Source: Anaerofilum hominis
Lineage (GTDB): Bacteria > Bacillota > Clostridia > Oscillospirales > Ruminococcaceae
Assembly: GCF_014287275.1 (NCBI RefSeq)
Contig: NZ_JACONZ010000004.1
Location: 186,001-250,000 of the forward strand
Direction: 5' to 3'
Length of the DNA stretch: 64,000 bases
Below are positions 53,506 through 63,240 of the stretch, piece after piece (within the stretch, counting starts at the first letter, position 1; every line of letters starts with the position of its first letter). The notes under the pieces are model-generated. The model was not told the origin of the DNA and did not search any database. It worked only from the letters and a program-made list of their open reading frames with translations. The position numbers and the translations under genes were made by a program.

Positions 53506-53537
53506 AAAAAAGCCGCTCACCAAAGTGAGCGGCTTTT
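53506..53537 (-). terminator. Terminator of rpmB, bidirectional
   Basis: AAAAAGCCGCTCAC CAAA GTGAGCGGCTTTT; on the minus strand the T run follows the stem 12 bases after the rpmB stop. Confidence 0.88.
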
Positions 53538-53548
53538 GAATGTCATTC

Positions 53549-53737
53549 TCAGACAGCCCGGGTAACCTTGCCGGAACGCAGGCAACGGGTGCAGGCGTAG
53601 ATATATTTCGGGGAGCCATCTACAATCGCCTTTACTCTCTTCACGTTCGGCTTCCAGGTACGGTTGGAACGCCGATGGGAATGGGAAACCTGGATGCCGA
53701 AGGTCATCCCTTTTCCGCAGCAATCACACTTTGCCAT
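53549..53737 (-). CDS. rpmB: 50S ribosomal protein L28
   Basis: 62 residues, AKCDCCGKGMTFGIQVSHSHRRSNRTWKPN and the C-terminal YACTRCLRSGKVTRA; the four cysteines are those of the zinc-binding form. ATG 53737 is chosen because AGGAGGT lies seven bases upstream. It is a single gene with its own promoter and terminator. Confidence 0.97.
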   Translation of the reverse strand: MAKCDCCGKGMTFGIQVSHSHRRSNRTWKPNVKRVKAIVDGSPKYIYACTRCLRSGKVTRAV

Positions 53738-53770
53738 CTTCTGCACCTCCTCTTTTCAAGTCGCTATAAT

Positions 53771-53799
53771 ATAATAGCAAACCGAAGTGTAAAATGCAA
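53771..53799 (-). promoter_or_regulatory. Promoter of rpmB
   Basis: On the minus strand TTGCAT (53799-53794) and TATTAT (53776-53771) with a 17-base spacer. Confidence 0.8.
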
Positions 53800-54012
53800 G
53801 GGGTTTGCTCAAAAAACGCAAAAAAGAAGCACAGAAAGGAAAAAGACGGCAGCAAGACGGGTCAGGCGCCTTTTTGGCCTGCCGCCGCACCGCCGCAAGG
53901 CCGCGGCCCTGCAGCACTGCCCCGGACGGCGGCAGAAAGGCGTCTGCGCGCTTTTGTTTTTTCCGCTTTTGCGCATTTTCAGGGAATGCCCGTTACCGGC
54001 CGGCCCTTTTAC

Positions 54013-54041
54013 TTGTCAAGCCGAAGCAAAACCGATATAAT
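54013..54041 (+). promoter_or_regulatory. Promoter of the M50-scpAB-gerW cluster
   Basis: TTGTCA (54013-54018) and TATAAT (54036-54041) with a 17-base spacer. Confidence 0.85.
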
Positions 54042-54133
54042 ATAAAGGTTCTATAGTTTACAGGCCCCGCCCATGCCCTGCGGCGCACAGACCGGCGCGC
54101 TGCGGGGCATGGGCGGGACGGAAGGGCCTTACA

Positions 54134-54784
54134 ATGCGGGACGAACTTTTTGATATCCTGGTGCGCGCGATCGTGCTGGTGACGGCGATCCCGGTCCACG
54201 AGGCGGCGCACGCCTTTGTCGCGGACCGGCTGGGCGACCCCACCGCGCGGGCGATGGGGCGCATGTCTCTGAACCCGGTGCGCCACTTTGACCTTTTGGG
54301 CAGCGTCAGCCTGCTGCTGATCGGCATCGGCTGGGCCAAGCCCGTGCCCATCAATGCCCGCAACTTTGACCACCCGCGCGCGGGCATGGCGATCTCTGCG
54401 GCCGCGGGCCCTGCGGCAAACCTGCTGATGGCGCTGCTCACGATGATCCTGGCCAAGGCGGCGCTGTTTGCGGGCGCGGGCAGCCGCGCGGCGGCCGTGC
54501 TCTATATCGTGCTGCTCAACATGTGCCTGATCAACATTTCGCTGGCGATTTTTAACCTGATGCCCTTTCCACCGTTTGACGGCAGCCGCATCTACAGCGC
54601 CTTTTTGCCCCAGAAGCTGTATTTTGGGGTCATGAAATACGAAAAATATATCCTTATCGCGGTTCTGGCGCTGCTGTGGCTGGGGGTGCTGGACGGCCCG
54701 CTGGGCTTTTTGAACAATGCGCTGTTCCGGGGACTCGACGTCCTCACCGGCTGGGTCGACCTGCTCTTCGGGCTGGGGCGCTGA
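54134..54784 (+). CDS. Site-2 protease family (M50) membrane metalloprotease
   Basis: 216 residues, about five membrane segments. Zinc motif HEAAH (His22, Glu23, His26) inside the first helix and the second motif NLMPFPPFDGSRI supplying the third ligand. No PDZ domain, so it belongs to the small YwhC-like group that in Firmicutes precedes scpA. It cleaves membrane-embedded substrates; targets unknown. ATG 54134 has weak upstream AAGGGCC. Confidence 0.93.
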   Translation: MRDELFDILVRAIVLVTAIPVHEAAHAFVADRLGDPTARAMGRMSLNPVRHFDLLGSVSLLLIGIGWAKPVPINARNFDHPRAGMAISAAAGPAANLLMALLTMILAKAALFAGAGSRAAAVLYIVLLNMCLINISLAIFNLMPFPPFDGSRIYSAFLPQKLYFGVMKYEKYILIAVLALLWLGVLDGPLGFLNNALFRGLDVLTGWVDLLFGLGR

Positions 54785-54801
54785 TGTTTCGGGGGAATTG
54801 A

Positions 54802-55512
54802 ATGGAAAATCTCACCTTTCGTCTGACGGAGTTTGAGGGGCCGCTGGATCTGCTGCTCTATCTCATCTCCAAAAATAAGATGAAGATCGCCGATATCGAG
54901 ATCGTCAGCCTTATCGACCAATATCTCGCCATCGTCAACGGCCCGCAGGGGGCGACGCTGGACGAGGCCAGCGAGTTTATCGAGATGGCCGCGCGGCTGA
55001 TCTATATGAAATCCGTCTTTCTGCTGCCGCGCAGCGACGAGCAGGACCAGCTGCGGCAGGAGCTCACCGGCATGCTGGTGGAGTATTCCGCCTGCAAGCA
55101 GGTGGCGGCAAAGCTGGGACAGATGGCGGCCGGGATCTACCTGGCGGTGCGCCGGCCCATGGAGGTGGAGCTGGACGCCACCTATCGCATCCGGCATGAC
55201 CCGGCCCAGCTGGAACAGGCCTATTGCGGCCTTTTGGGCGGCGCGCGGCGGCGGGAGCGGCCCACGCCGGAGCGGTTTGAACCGCTGGTGACCGCGCCTT
55301 TCGTCTCGGTGGCCAGCAAGGTCGTCTATGTGCTGCGCAGCCTGGTCAGAGGCCGGGTGAACTATCTTTCGTCCCTGTTCCGCCGCTCGGCCAGCCGCAG
55401 CGAGAACGTGGCCACCTTTCTGGCCGTGCTGGAGCTGCTCAAGGCGGGCAGGGTCACGCTGGACGAGGACGCGCGGCTCACGCTGCGCAAAAAGCGGGAG
55501 AGCAGGGGGTAA
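54802..55512 (+). CDS. scpA: Segregation and condensation protein A
   Basis: 236 residues. Kleisin N-terminal FRLTEFEGPLDLLLYLISKNKMKIADIEIVSLIDQYL binds the SMC neck, and the C-terminal winged helix (VATFLAVLELLKAGRVTLDED) binds the SMC head. With ScpB and SMC it compacts and segregates the chromosome. ATG 54802; 17 bases after the M50 gene, four bases before scpB. Confidence 0.97.
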   Translation: MENLTFRLTEFEGPLDLLLYLISKNKMKIADIEIVSLIDQYLAIVNGPQGATLDEASEFIEMAARLIYMKSVFLLPRSDEQDQLRQELTGMLVEYSACKQVAAKLGQMAAGIYLAVRRPMEVELDATYRIRHDPAQLEQAYCGLLGGARRRERPTPERFEPLVTAPFVSVASKVVYVLRSLVRGRVNYLSSLFRRSASRSENVATFLAVLELLKAGRVTLDEDARLTLRKKRESRG

Positions 55513-55515
55513 CCA

Positions 55516-56121
55516 ATGGATCTGAAACAGTACCGGGCCGCCCTGGAAGCGGTGCTCTTTGCGGTGGCCGAGCCGGTCGCCACCGAAAAGCTGGCCGAGA
55601 TTTTGGGCATCGAGCATCAGGTGGTGGAGCGGCTTTGCGGCCATCTGCGCGACGAGTACGCGGAGGAGGAGCACGGCATCCAGCTGCTCTGCCTGGAGGG
55701 GCGCTGGCAATTTTCCACCAAAGGGCAGTTCGGCGAGTATGTGAAAGCGGCGCTGGACAACCGGCGCAACGTGCCGCTGTCTGCAGCGGCGCTGGAGGTG
55801 CTGGCGGTCATCGCCTACAACCAGCCGGTGACCCGCAGCTTTATCGAGCAGGTGCGCGGGGTGGACTCCAGCGGGGTCGTGCAGTCGCTGGCGCAGAAAG
55901 GCCTCATTGAGGAGGCGGGCAGGCTCGATCTGCCCGGCAGGCCCATCGCCTTTCGCACGACCGATGTGTTTTTGCGCAGCTTCGGCCTTTCCTCCATCGC
56001 CGACCTGCCGCCGCTGCACGGGGACGAGATGTCCGCTGAAGAGGTGGCCGCCCGCATGGACGAGGCCGCGCTGGAGGCGGAGGAGGCCGGGCAGGCCGGT
56101 GCTGCGGGGGAGGAACTGTGA
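55516..56121 (+). CDS. scpB: Segregation and condensation protein B
   Basis: 201 residues. Tandem winged helices with ALEAVLFAVAEPVATEKLAEIL at the start and AALEVLAVIAYNQPVTRSFIEQVRGVDSSGVVQSL in the second, which is diagnostic. It binds the ScpA linker in the condensin complex. ATG 55516 follows GAGCAGGGGG; the TGA overlaps the next ATG. Confidence 0.97.
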   Translation: MDLKQYRAALEAVLFAVAEPVATEKLAEILGIEHQVVERLCGHLRDEYAEEEHGIQLLCLEGRWQFSTKGQFGEYVKAALDNRRNVPLSAAALEVLAVIAYNQPVTRSFIEQVRGVDSSGVVQSLAQKGLIEEAGRLDLPGRPIAFRTTDVFLRSFGLSSIADLPPLHGDEMSAEEVAARMDEAALEAEEAGQAGAAGEEL

Positions 56122-56813
56122 TGAGGCTCCTCGGCCTGGCGCTGCTTTGCCTGCTGGCGGTGCTGGCGGCACTGCTGCTGGCGCTGCTCTTTTTACCGGT
56201 CTGGGCAGTCATAGAGCTGAAATACGATAAGCTGACCGTCCGTGTGAAAGTGCTGTTTTTGACTTTCACCGTTTTCCCGATGAAAGAAAAAGAGCCCAAA
56301 ACGCCGCCGCCGCAGCAGCCTGCACGGGAGGAAGAAAAACGCAGCCCGGGCAAAAAGTTCGAACTGACTTTTTCCAAAGCGGTGCGCATGGCTGCGGACG
56401 CGGCGGGCATCCTGAAAATGGCGCTGGCGGCCCTGCGCTTTCGCGGGATCCGCCTGATCCTGCCGGTCCGGGGTGAGGACGCGGCGGACACCGCGCTGTT
56501 CTACGGCAGGTTCAGCGCCTGGTTTTATGCGGGCGTGGCCACGCTGCAGAATTTTCTTGACCTGCGCTTTGAGCAGATCGAATTGATCCCCGACTTTGCG
56601 GGCGAAAATAAATACCGCAGAAGTTTCTATTGTAAAATAGGCGCGACACCGTTTATAATGTTGATAGTAGCCTTTAAGGCGTTTGGCCTGCTGCGGCGCG
56701 ACGGCCTGCTGCCGGGCCCTTCCCAGGGAGGAAAGGGCGCGCCGGTCAAAAAAGAGGGACAGGCCGCCGCGCCGCGCGCCGGCGGCGCAGATATTGGAGG
56801 TAGTGAAAAATGA
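56121..56813 (+). CDS. DUF2953 membrane protein
   Basis: 230 residues. One N-terminal membrane helix (about 1-25), a soluble part with VELKYDKLTVRVKVLFLTFTVFP, an acidic/proline-rich insert, and a C-terminal FIMLIVAFKAFGLLRRDG segment. DUF2953 proteins are conserved immediately upstream of the gerW/ytfJ gene in spore formers, as here (ATG overlap at 56810). Role unknown, presumed sporulation-related. ATG 56121 shares the TGATGA overlap with scpB. Confidence 0.88.
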   Translation: MRLLGLALLCLLAVLAALLLALLFLPVWAVIELKYDKLTVRVKVLFLTFTVFPMKEKEPKTPPPQQPAREEEKRSPGKKFELTFSKAVRMAADAAGILKMALAALRFRGIRLILPVRGEDAADTALFYGRFSAWFYAGVATLQNFLDLRFEQIELIPDFAGENKYRRSFYCKIGATPFIMLIVAFKAFGLLRRDGLLPGPSQGGKGAPVKKEGQAAAPRAGGADIGGSEK

Positions 56814-57202
56814 GTGAGCATCCCCTTCAGGGTCTGATGGACGTTGCCCTGCAGAGAATCAAAGAGATGGTGGACAGCAACACCATCATCGGCGAGCCGA
56901 TCACCATGGCGGACGGGACGCTGATCCTGCCGGTGTCCAAGGTGAGTTTCGGCTTTGCCTCGGGCGGGTCGGATTTTCCCTCCAAGACGCCGCGGGAACT
57001 GTTTGGCGGCGGCTCCGGCGCGGGCGTGTCGATCTCGCCCATCGCTTTTCTGGTGGTAAAAGACGGCAGCGTCAAGATGCTGCAGCTCGCCTCGCAGGAG
57101 GCCAATACCACCGACCGCATCATCAACGCGCTGCCGGACGTGCTGGACAAGCTGCAGGACATGTTTAAAAAAGACAGACCGGGCGCGGACGGCCAGGGCT
57201 GA
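56810..57202 (+). CDS. ytfJ: GerW/YtfJ-family sporulation protein
   Basis: 130 residues. LMDVALQRIKEMVDSNTIIGEPITMADGTLILPVSKVSFGFASGGSDF and the Gly-rich FGGGSGAGVSISPIAFLVV strand are diagnostic of GerW (YtfJ), a spore protein with a role in germination in Streptomyces and Bacillus. Start ATG 56810 follows TTGGAGGTAGTG and overlaps the DUF2953 gene. Strong evidence that the organism sporulates. Confidence 0.95.
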   Translation: MSEHPLQGLMDVALQRIKEMVDSNTIIGEPITMADGTLILPVSKVSFGFASGGSDFPSKTPRELFGGGSGAGVSISPIAFLVVKDGSVKMLQLASQEANTTDRIINALPDVLDKLQDMFKKDRPGADGQG

Positions 57203-57222
57203 GGCCCGGGCTTCCCGCCGGC

Positions 57223-57255
57223 AACGAGCCGTCTGCCGGTGGCAGGCGGCTCGTT
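57223..57255 (+). repeat. Hairpin after gerW
   Basis: AACGAGCCGTCTGCC GGT GGCAGGCGGCTCGTT, 15 bp with one G-T pair and no T run; an mRNA 3' stabiliser or weak terminator before rluB. Confidence 0.55.
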
Positions 57256-57309
57256 ATGTCCGGGAGGGCATCCGTCGCAGGTTTTCAGGATAGATAAAGG
57301 AGGAACTTT

Positions 57310-58140
57310 GTGAGAGATACCAGGATCCAAAAAGTGCTGTCCGAGATGGGCGTCTGCTCCCGCCGCGCGGCGGAGGAGATGATCCGCCAGGGCAGGGTAA
57401 AGCTGAATGGCCGGCCCGTTCAGGTGGGGGACAAGATGGACCCCGCAAAAGACCTGCTCTCGGTGGACGGCAAAAGCATCCGTGTGCCCAAAAAGCAGGA
57501 ATTTGTCTATGAGATGCTTTATAAGCCGCGGGGCTATATCACCACCATGTCGGACGAGCGGGGGCGCAAGACCGTGATGGAGCTGGTGCGGGACGTGCCG
57601 GCGCGCATCTTTCCCATTGGGCGGCTGGACAAGGACTCGGAGGGGCTGCTGCTCTTCACCAACGACGGGGACTTTGCAAATCTGCTGATGCACCCCTCCC
57701 ATGGGGTGTCCAAACTCTACCGCGTCACGGTGCGCCCGCGCGCCAGCGAGACGCAGCTTGCCGATCTGGCCGCGGGGGTGACCCTGGACGACGGCGAGAA
57801 GACCCAGCCCGCAGGGGTGCGGGTGGTGGTGGACGAGCCGGAGCGCACGGTGATGGAGATGTCCATCCAGGAGGGCAAAAACCGCCAGATACGCCGTATG
57901 TGCGAGGCTGTGGGCCTCACTGTGATCCGGCTCAAGCGCAGCGCGGAGGGGCCGGTCAAGCTGGGCATGCTGCAGCCGGGCAAGCACCGCCCGCTGACAC
58001 GGCAGGAGGTGGCGGGCCTGAGGGCCTCTGCGTCCAAAGCGGTGCGCAAAGAGACCACTGAGGCCGCGCAGCGGCGCGCGGCTCTGGCAAAAAGCAGAGA
58101 GCGCGGCCCCGTCCGCGCGCAGAGGAGGGGACAGGATTGA
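57310..58140 (+). CDS. rluB: Ribosomal large subunit pseudouridine synthase (RluB/RsuA family)
   Basis: 276 residues. S4-like N-terminal domain RIQKVLSEMGVCSRRAAEEMIRQGRVKLNG, catalytic motif PIGRLDKDSEGLLLFTNDGDF (Asp in RLDKDSEG) and QEGKNRQIRRMCEAVGL. It isomerises uridine in 23S rRNA. GTG start at 57310 after AAAGGAGG. It closes the scpAB-gerW-rluB cluster common in Firmicutes. Confidence 0.95.
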   Translation: MRDTRIQKVLSEMGVCSRRAAEEMIRQGRVKLNGRPVQVGDKMDPAKDLLSVDGKSIRVPKKQEFVYEMLYKPRGYITTMSDERGRKTVMELVRDVPARIFPIGRLDKDSEGLLLFTNDGDFANLLMHPSHGVSKLYRVTVRPRASETQLADLAAGVTLDDGEKTQPAGVRVVVDEPERTVMEMSIQEGKNRQIRRMCEAVGLTVIRLKRSAEGPVKLGMLQPGKHRPLTRQEVAGLRASASKAVRKETTEAAQRRAALAKSRERGPVRAQRRGQD

Positions 58141-58484
58141 TCACAATGAAGCCCATCGGGGAACCCGATGTCGTCGCCCTGCTGGCAAAGGGGCGCTTTG
58201 ACGGCGCGCTGGAGGGGTATGTCATGACCGACGGCGCCGAATATCTGGGATACTGTCTTTTCCGCCTTGCGGAAAACGTCACCGAGGTGCTGGACGCGGA
58301 GGCGCCCGACAATATGATGCTGGACGGGCTGGTGCGCGCCGCGGTCGCTAAGGGCGAAAACGAGGGGGCGGATTCTTTCCGCGTCAGCCGGGAAGTTCCT
58401 GCCCTGTGCAAATGGGCCGAGGCCTTTCTGCCCGGCGAGCAGGGACCGGTGAAAAATACAAAGATTTTCGGAAACTGCGGCTGA
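58137..58484 (+). CDS. Small GNAT-like or hypothetical protein
   Basis: 115 residues. The middle part YVMTDGAEYLGYCLFRLAENVTEVLDAEAPDNMMLDGLVRAAVAKGENEGADSF resembles the central strands and helix of a GNAT acetyltransferase, but the length is about half that of a complete fold and the acetyl-CoA loop is not clear. TTG at 58137 overlaps the rluB stop and lies seven bases after AGGAGGGG; ATG 58146 is the alternative. It ends with CG.NCG-like FGNCG. Function not assigned. Confidence 0.75.
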   Translation: MITMKPIGEPDVVALLAKGRFDGALEGYVMTDGAEYLGYCLFRLAENVTEVLDAEAPDNMMLDGLVRAAVAKGENEGADSFRVSREVPALCKWAEAFLPGEQGPVKNTKIFGNCG

Positions 58485-58501
58485 TTTTATCAAAATGATG
58501 C

Positions 58502-58530
58502 TTGTGATTTTTTTGTCAAAATAGTATAAT
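58502..58530 (+). promoter_or_regulatory. Promoter of the biotin-carboxyltransferase operon
   Basis: TTGTGA (58502-58507) and TATAAT (58525-58530) with a 17-base spacer. Confidence 0.8.
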
Positions 58531-58624
58531 GGTTCTAATTTCGGTTCTTGATCATGTCCGCAGCTTTTCTGCGGGGGCAGAGGGACGCGGACAGCCGAAT
58601 ATATTTTGAGCAGGAGGGCTGTAC

Positions 58625-59971
<1,347 letters not shown>

Positions 59972-60028
59972 AAAGGGCGTTTGCCCATCCGCTCCAAACA
60001 AAACTTCTAATCGTGGAGGAATGTAAAG

Positions 60029-60406
60029 ATGAAACATTACAATATCACCGTCAATGGTTCCGCTTATGACGTCGTCGTCGAGGAGATCGGCGCCGGCGCT
60101 GCCCCCGCCGCTGCTGCCCCCAAGGCCGCTCCCGCCCCGGCAGCTGCTCCCGCCGCCCCGGCCGCTGCCCCCAAGGCCGCGCCTGCCGCCGGCGCGGTCA
60201 ATGTGGAAGCCCCGATGCCCGGCAATATCCTGGACGTCAGGGTCAAGGCCGGCGACTCGGTCAAGTCCGGCGACGTGCTGGTCATCCTCGAAGCCATGAA
60301 GATGGAGAATGAGATCGTCGCCCCGCAGGACGGCACCGTCGCCTCGGTCAGCGTTGCCAAGGGCGATACGGTCAACGTCAACGACGTGCTGGTCTCCCTG
60401 AACTGA
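60029..60406 (+). CDS. Biotin carboxyl carrier protein
   Basis: 125 residues. A short N-terminal part (MKHYNITVNGSAYDVVVEEI), a flexible Ala/Pro linker (about 22-56), and the biotinyl domain with EAMKMENEI (biotinylated Lys91) near the C-terminus. It carries CO2 on biotin between carboxyltransferases. It matches the 1.3S subunit of transcarboxylase or the gamma/biotin subunit of decarboxylases. ATG 60029 follows GTGGAGG. Confidence 0.96.
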   Translation: MKHYNITVNGSAYDVVVEEIGAGAAPAAAAPKAAPAPAAAPAAPAAAPKAAPAAGAVNVEAPMPGNILDVRVKAGDSVKSGDVLVILEAMKMENEIVAPQDGTVASVSVAKGDTVNVNDVLVSLN

Positions 60407-60431
60407 AACCAACCGAAATAACCGGAGGTGA

Positions 60432-61841
60432 ATGGATTTGGCTAAAAAACCCGTGAAAGTTACAGAGCTTGTGCTGCGCGACGCGCACCAGTCTCTGCTT
60501 GCCACCCGCATGACGATGGACGAGATGCGGCCCATCCTGCCCGAGATGGACAAGATCAACTATTTCTCCGTCGAGTGCTGGGGCGGCGCGACCTTTGACT
60601 CCTGCATCCGCTTTTTGGATGAGGACCCCTGGGACAGGCTGCGCATCCTGCGCAAAGAGCTGCCCCACCAGAAACTGCAGATGCTCTTCCGCGGCCAGAA
60701 CATGCTTGGGTACCGCCCCTATGCGGACGACGCCGTCGAGTATTTTGTGCAGAAATCGGTGTCCAACGGCATCGACATCATCCGCATTTTTGATGCGCTG
60801 AACGACCCGCGCAACCTGGAAACCGCCATCAAAGCGGCCAACAAAGAGGGCGCGCATGTGCAGGGCTGCATCAGCTACACGCTGAGCCCGGTGCACAACA
60901 ACGAGTACTTTGCCGCCTATGCCAAGACCCTGCAGGAGATGGGGGCGGACTCCATCTGCATCAAGGATATGGCCGGTCTGCTGACCCCCTATACCTGCTA
61001 TGAGCTGGTCAAAGAGCTGAAAGAGAACGTCAGCATCCCCGTGGATATCCACAGCCACTACACGGCGGGCCTCGCTTCCATGTCCATCCTGAAGGGCATC
61101 GAGGCCGGCGCGGACATTGTGGACACCGCCATGAGCCCGTTGGCGCTGGGCACCTCCCATATGCCCACCGAGAGCCTGGTGGCCGCGCTGCAGGGCACCG
61201 ACTACGACACCGGCCTGGACCTGAATCAGCTGAACGTGGTCCGCACCTATTTTGCCGGGCTGCGTGAGAAGTACCTCGCCAACGGTCTGATCAACCCGAA
61301 GTCTCTGGGCGTGGACGCCAACACCCTGCTGTATCAGGTGCCGGGCGGCATGTTCTCCAACATGCTCAAGCAGCTCAAGGACGCGGGCAAAGAGGATAAA
61401 CTGGACGAGGTCCTGCATGAGATCCCCCGTGTGCGCGAGGACTCCGGCTATCCGCCGCTCGTGACCCCCACCAGCCAGATCGTGGGCACCCAGGCGGTGT
61501 TCAACGTCATTATGGGCGAGCGCTATAAGATGGTCACCAAGGAGTTCAAGGGCCTGGTACACGGCGATTACGGCAAGACCCCGGCGCCCATCAAGCCGGA
61601 GTTTGTCAAGCAGATCCTGGGCGACGACGAGCCCATCACCTGCCGCTTCGCGGATACGCTGGAGCCCGAGGTGGAAAAGCTGAAAGCCGAGGCCTCCAAG
61701 TGGGCGATCCAGGAAGAGGATGTGCTGACCTACGCCATGTTCCCGCAGGTGGCGCCGAAGTTCTTCGAGACCCGGAATCAGAAGCGGGTCGGTATCGACG
61801 GCGCTCATGTCGATATGGCCAACAAGTCCCATCCGGTCTGA
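60432..61841 (+). CDS. Oxaloacetate decarboxylase alpha / transcarboxylase 5S-type carboxyltransferase
   Basis: 469 residues. HMGL-like TIM barrel: LRDAHQSLLATRM, CWGGATFDSCIRFL, LFRGQNMLGYRPYADD, IKDMAGLLTP, the metal motif DIHSHYTAG and the C-terminal post-barrel PYC_OADA domain (GLREKYL..., HEIPRVREDSGYPPLVTPTSQIVGTQAV). It lacks a fused biotin domain, which is encoded separately upstream. It exchanges carboxyl groups between biotin and pyruvate/oxaloacetate. ATG 60432 lies very close to GGAGG; TTG 60438 (product AKKPVKVTELVLRD) is a likely alternative start. Confidence 0.95.
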   Translation: MDLAKKPVKVTELVLRDAHQSLLATRMTMDEMRPILPEMDKINYFSVECWGGATFDSCIRFLDEDPWDRLRILRKELPHQKLQMLFRGQNMLGYRPYADDAVEYFVQKSVSNGIDIIRIFDALNDPRNLETAIKAANKEGAHVQGCISYTLSPVHNNEYFAAYAKTLQEMGADSICIKDMAGLLTPYTCYELVKELKENVSIPVDIHSHYTAGLASMSILKGIEAGADIVDTAMSPLALGTSHMPTESLVAALQGTDYDTGLDLNQLNVVRTYFAGLREKYLANGLINPKSLGVDANTLLYQVPGGMFSNMLKQLKDAGKEDKLDEVLHEIPRVREDSGYPPLVTPTSQIVGTQAVFNVIMGERYKMVTKEFKGLVHGDYGKTPAPIKPEFVKQILGDDEPITCRFADTLEPEVEKLKAEASKWAIQEEDVLTYAMFPQVAPKFFETRNQKRVGIDGAHVDMANKSHPV

Positions 61842-61892
61842 AAACAAGCGTTTCAAAACGGCCTGAGCCGTTATAAAAAGGCCGGTTAAATT

Positions 61893-61950
61893 AAAAAAAG
61901 AGCCACCCTGAGCGCGGACTGAAAAGTCTGTGCCCGGGGTGGTTCTTTTT
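61893..61950 (+). terminator. Terminator of the carboxyltransferase operon
   Basis: AAAAAGAGCCACCC pairs with GGGTGGTTCTTTTT (61937-61950), with an inner GGACT/AGTCT stem. Confidence 0.85.
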
Positions 61951-61954
61951 AGGA

Positions 61955-62308
61955 GTGACAAAAAAGCGAAACACAGTCTTGTGGAACTCGGGTACGACCT
62001 GGGGGGGCCCGGGTTGCGATACATGGGTAGAGCTGAACAAAGAGCAAAGAAAAGAGCTGCGGGATCTTCTGCAAACAGAGACAGGGGTGATTGCGGACGA
62101 TTTGTCCGACGGGATAGATTTTTTGACTGTTGCACTCTGCGCCTGCGATGAAAGCCGGACCGCCGGTGTCACAGTCATCACAAAAAATCAGGTCCATACA
62201 CTGACAAGGGTGCATGATGGAGAAAATAGTTCAACGACATTCTATTATGCCGATGTTGATTTGTATGCGCTCTCGAAAGCTTTTTCAGGTCCTCCCAAAC
62301 CGGCATAA
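61955..62308 (+). CDS. Hypothetical protein (orphan)
   Basis: 117 residues not recognised: a GG-rich start NSGTTWGGPGCDTWV, then ELNKEQRKELRDLLQTETGVIADDLSDGIDFLTVALCACDES and VTVITKNQVHTLTRVHDGENSSTTFYYADVDLYALSKAF. No signal or membrane segment. GTG at 61955 has AGGA directly adjacent, which is poor spacing; a TTG at 61979 is an alternative. It follows the terminator by five bases, so it must have its own promoter or be a relict. Composition is more AT-rich than neighbours. Confidence 0.45.
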   Translation: MTKKRNTVLWNSGTTWGGPGCDTWVELNKEQRKELRDLLQTETGVIADDLSDGIDFLTVALCACDESRTAGVTVITKNQVHTLTRVHDGENSSTTFYYADVDLYALSKAFSGPPKPA

Positions 62309-62489
62309 AACGAAAAAATGCGGAACACGGTGACGGCCGGTACCGTTGAGATAAGGCGGCGTTTCGAAGGACCAAAGACGGCGCTGCCTCTCCATAAAAA
62401 AAGCCTGCCCAGGGATGAGGAAATTGCCGGGCGCAAAACGTCTTATAGGTAAAAAGCCGTTGGGCTGTAACAAAGGGGGAGGCACTGTC

Positions 62490-62870
62490 TTGAAAAAGTT
62501 TTTTTCGTTTTTTGCCGTGTTGCTGCTTGCCGTTTCGCTGGCTGCCTGTGGAGAACCGGATTTTGACGGCAGCAGGCTGGGCAATGACAGCCAGCTTGTC
62601 ATGAAATACAAAGTGTTCAATGGGACGGATTCGCAGCAGCTGAAGCTGGAAAAAGGAGATCTGCTGGAGATACAGCTCGTTAACAGCGGAGAAGGCGTGC
62701 TGAGGGCGACTGTTCAAAAAGATGAGGAAACCCCGATTTTTGAACAGGATGACGTCTCCATCGACAGGACGACGCTGGAGATCGGGGAGAGCGGCGTCTA
62801 TACGGTGACGGTGACGGGGGAAAGAGCAAGGGGAAGCGTCAGCTTTATAAAAAAAGAAAAAGCAGAGTAA
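62490..62870 (+). CDS. Small secreted lipoprotein
   Basis: 126 residues from TTG 62490, eight bases after GGGGGAGG (62475-62482). Signal peptide with lipobox SLAACG, then a small beta-rich domain (MKYKVFNGTDSQQLKLEKGDLLEIQLVNSGEGVLRATVQ and GESGVYTVTVTGERARGSVSF) that looks like an immunoglobulin-like or pilus-associated fold. No name can be given. It has its own terminator. Confidence 0.75.
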   Translation: MKKFFSFFAVLLLAVSLAACGEPDFDGSRLGNDSQLVMKYKVFNGTDSQQLKLEKGDLLEIQLVNSGEGVLRATVQKDEETPIFEQDDVSIDRTTLEIGESGVYTVTVTGERARGSVSFIKKEKAE

Positions 62871-62879
62871 AAGAGATAG

Positions 62880-62923
62880 AAATCTCCACGGGGCGGCCAA
62901 CTGCCGCCCCGTGGAGATTTTTT
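62880..62923 (+). terminator. Terminator after the lipoprotein gene
   Basis: AAATCTCCACGGGGCGGC (62880-62897) exactly complements 62903-62920, followed by TTTTTT. Confidence 0.92.
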
Positions 62924-63044
62924 GCCGGGGAACAGGAGCAAGGAGGAAAAATGCCCTCCCGAGAGGAACCGGCCTGCGGTGCGGGGGCATAGTATGAGAG
63001 GCGGAGAGAAAATGCGCCCTTTTAGACGCGCTGCGCCTGCAGCC

Positions 63045-63173
63045 CTCCCGCTTCGCCTGCGGCTCGCGTTCGGGCTGCGGCTTTGTTCGAATCCCTTGCC
63101 TGGATTTGCTGCTGCAAATAGAAAAAACCACCGCTTCTGTGCGGTGGTTTCCGTTGGCGGAGAGAAAGGGATT
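63045..63173. repeat. Direct repeat copy A (tRNA 3' tip plus terminator module)
   Basis: About 129 bases nearly identical to 63241-63369 (offset 196). It starts CTCCCGCTTCGCCTGCGGCT and ends GGCGGAGAGAAAGGGATT. On the minus strand it carries the last 19 bases of tRNA-Ser and the terminator hairpin, with only the tRNA body missing. Differences are visible at about 63097 (g for a) and 63137 (c for t). Confidence 0.85.
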
Positions 63174-63240
63174 TTCTCGCGCTCCACTCCGTTCCGCTTG
63201 GACGCCGCGCGCGGCAGTCCACCGGACTGCCGCTGTAGCT

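Larger units (their letters stand above)
53738..54133. other. Divergent intergenic region between rpmB and the M50 protease gene
   Basis: This stretch of about 395 bases holds promoters for both sides (53771-53799 and 54013-54041). The intervening 53800-54010 is without a recognised gene. Confidence 0.5.

Noticed and set aside
60378..62135. 585-codon minus-strand frame
   Set aside because: Antisense shadow of the OadA-type gene; composition is that of a reversed GC-rich gene.
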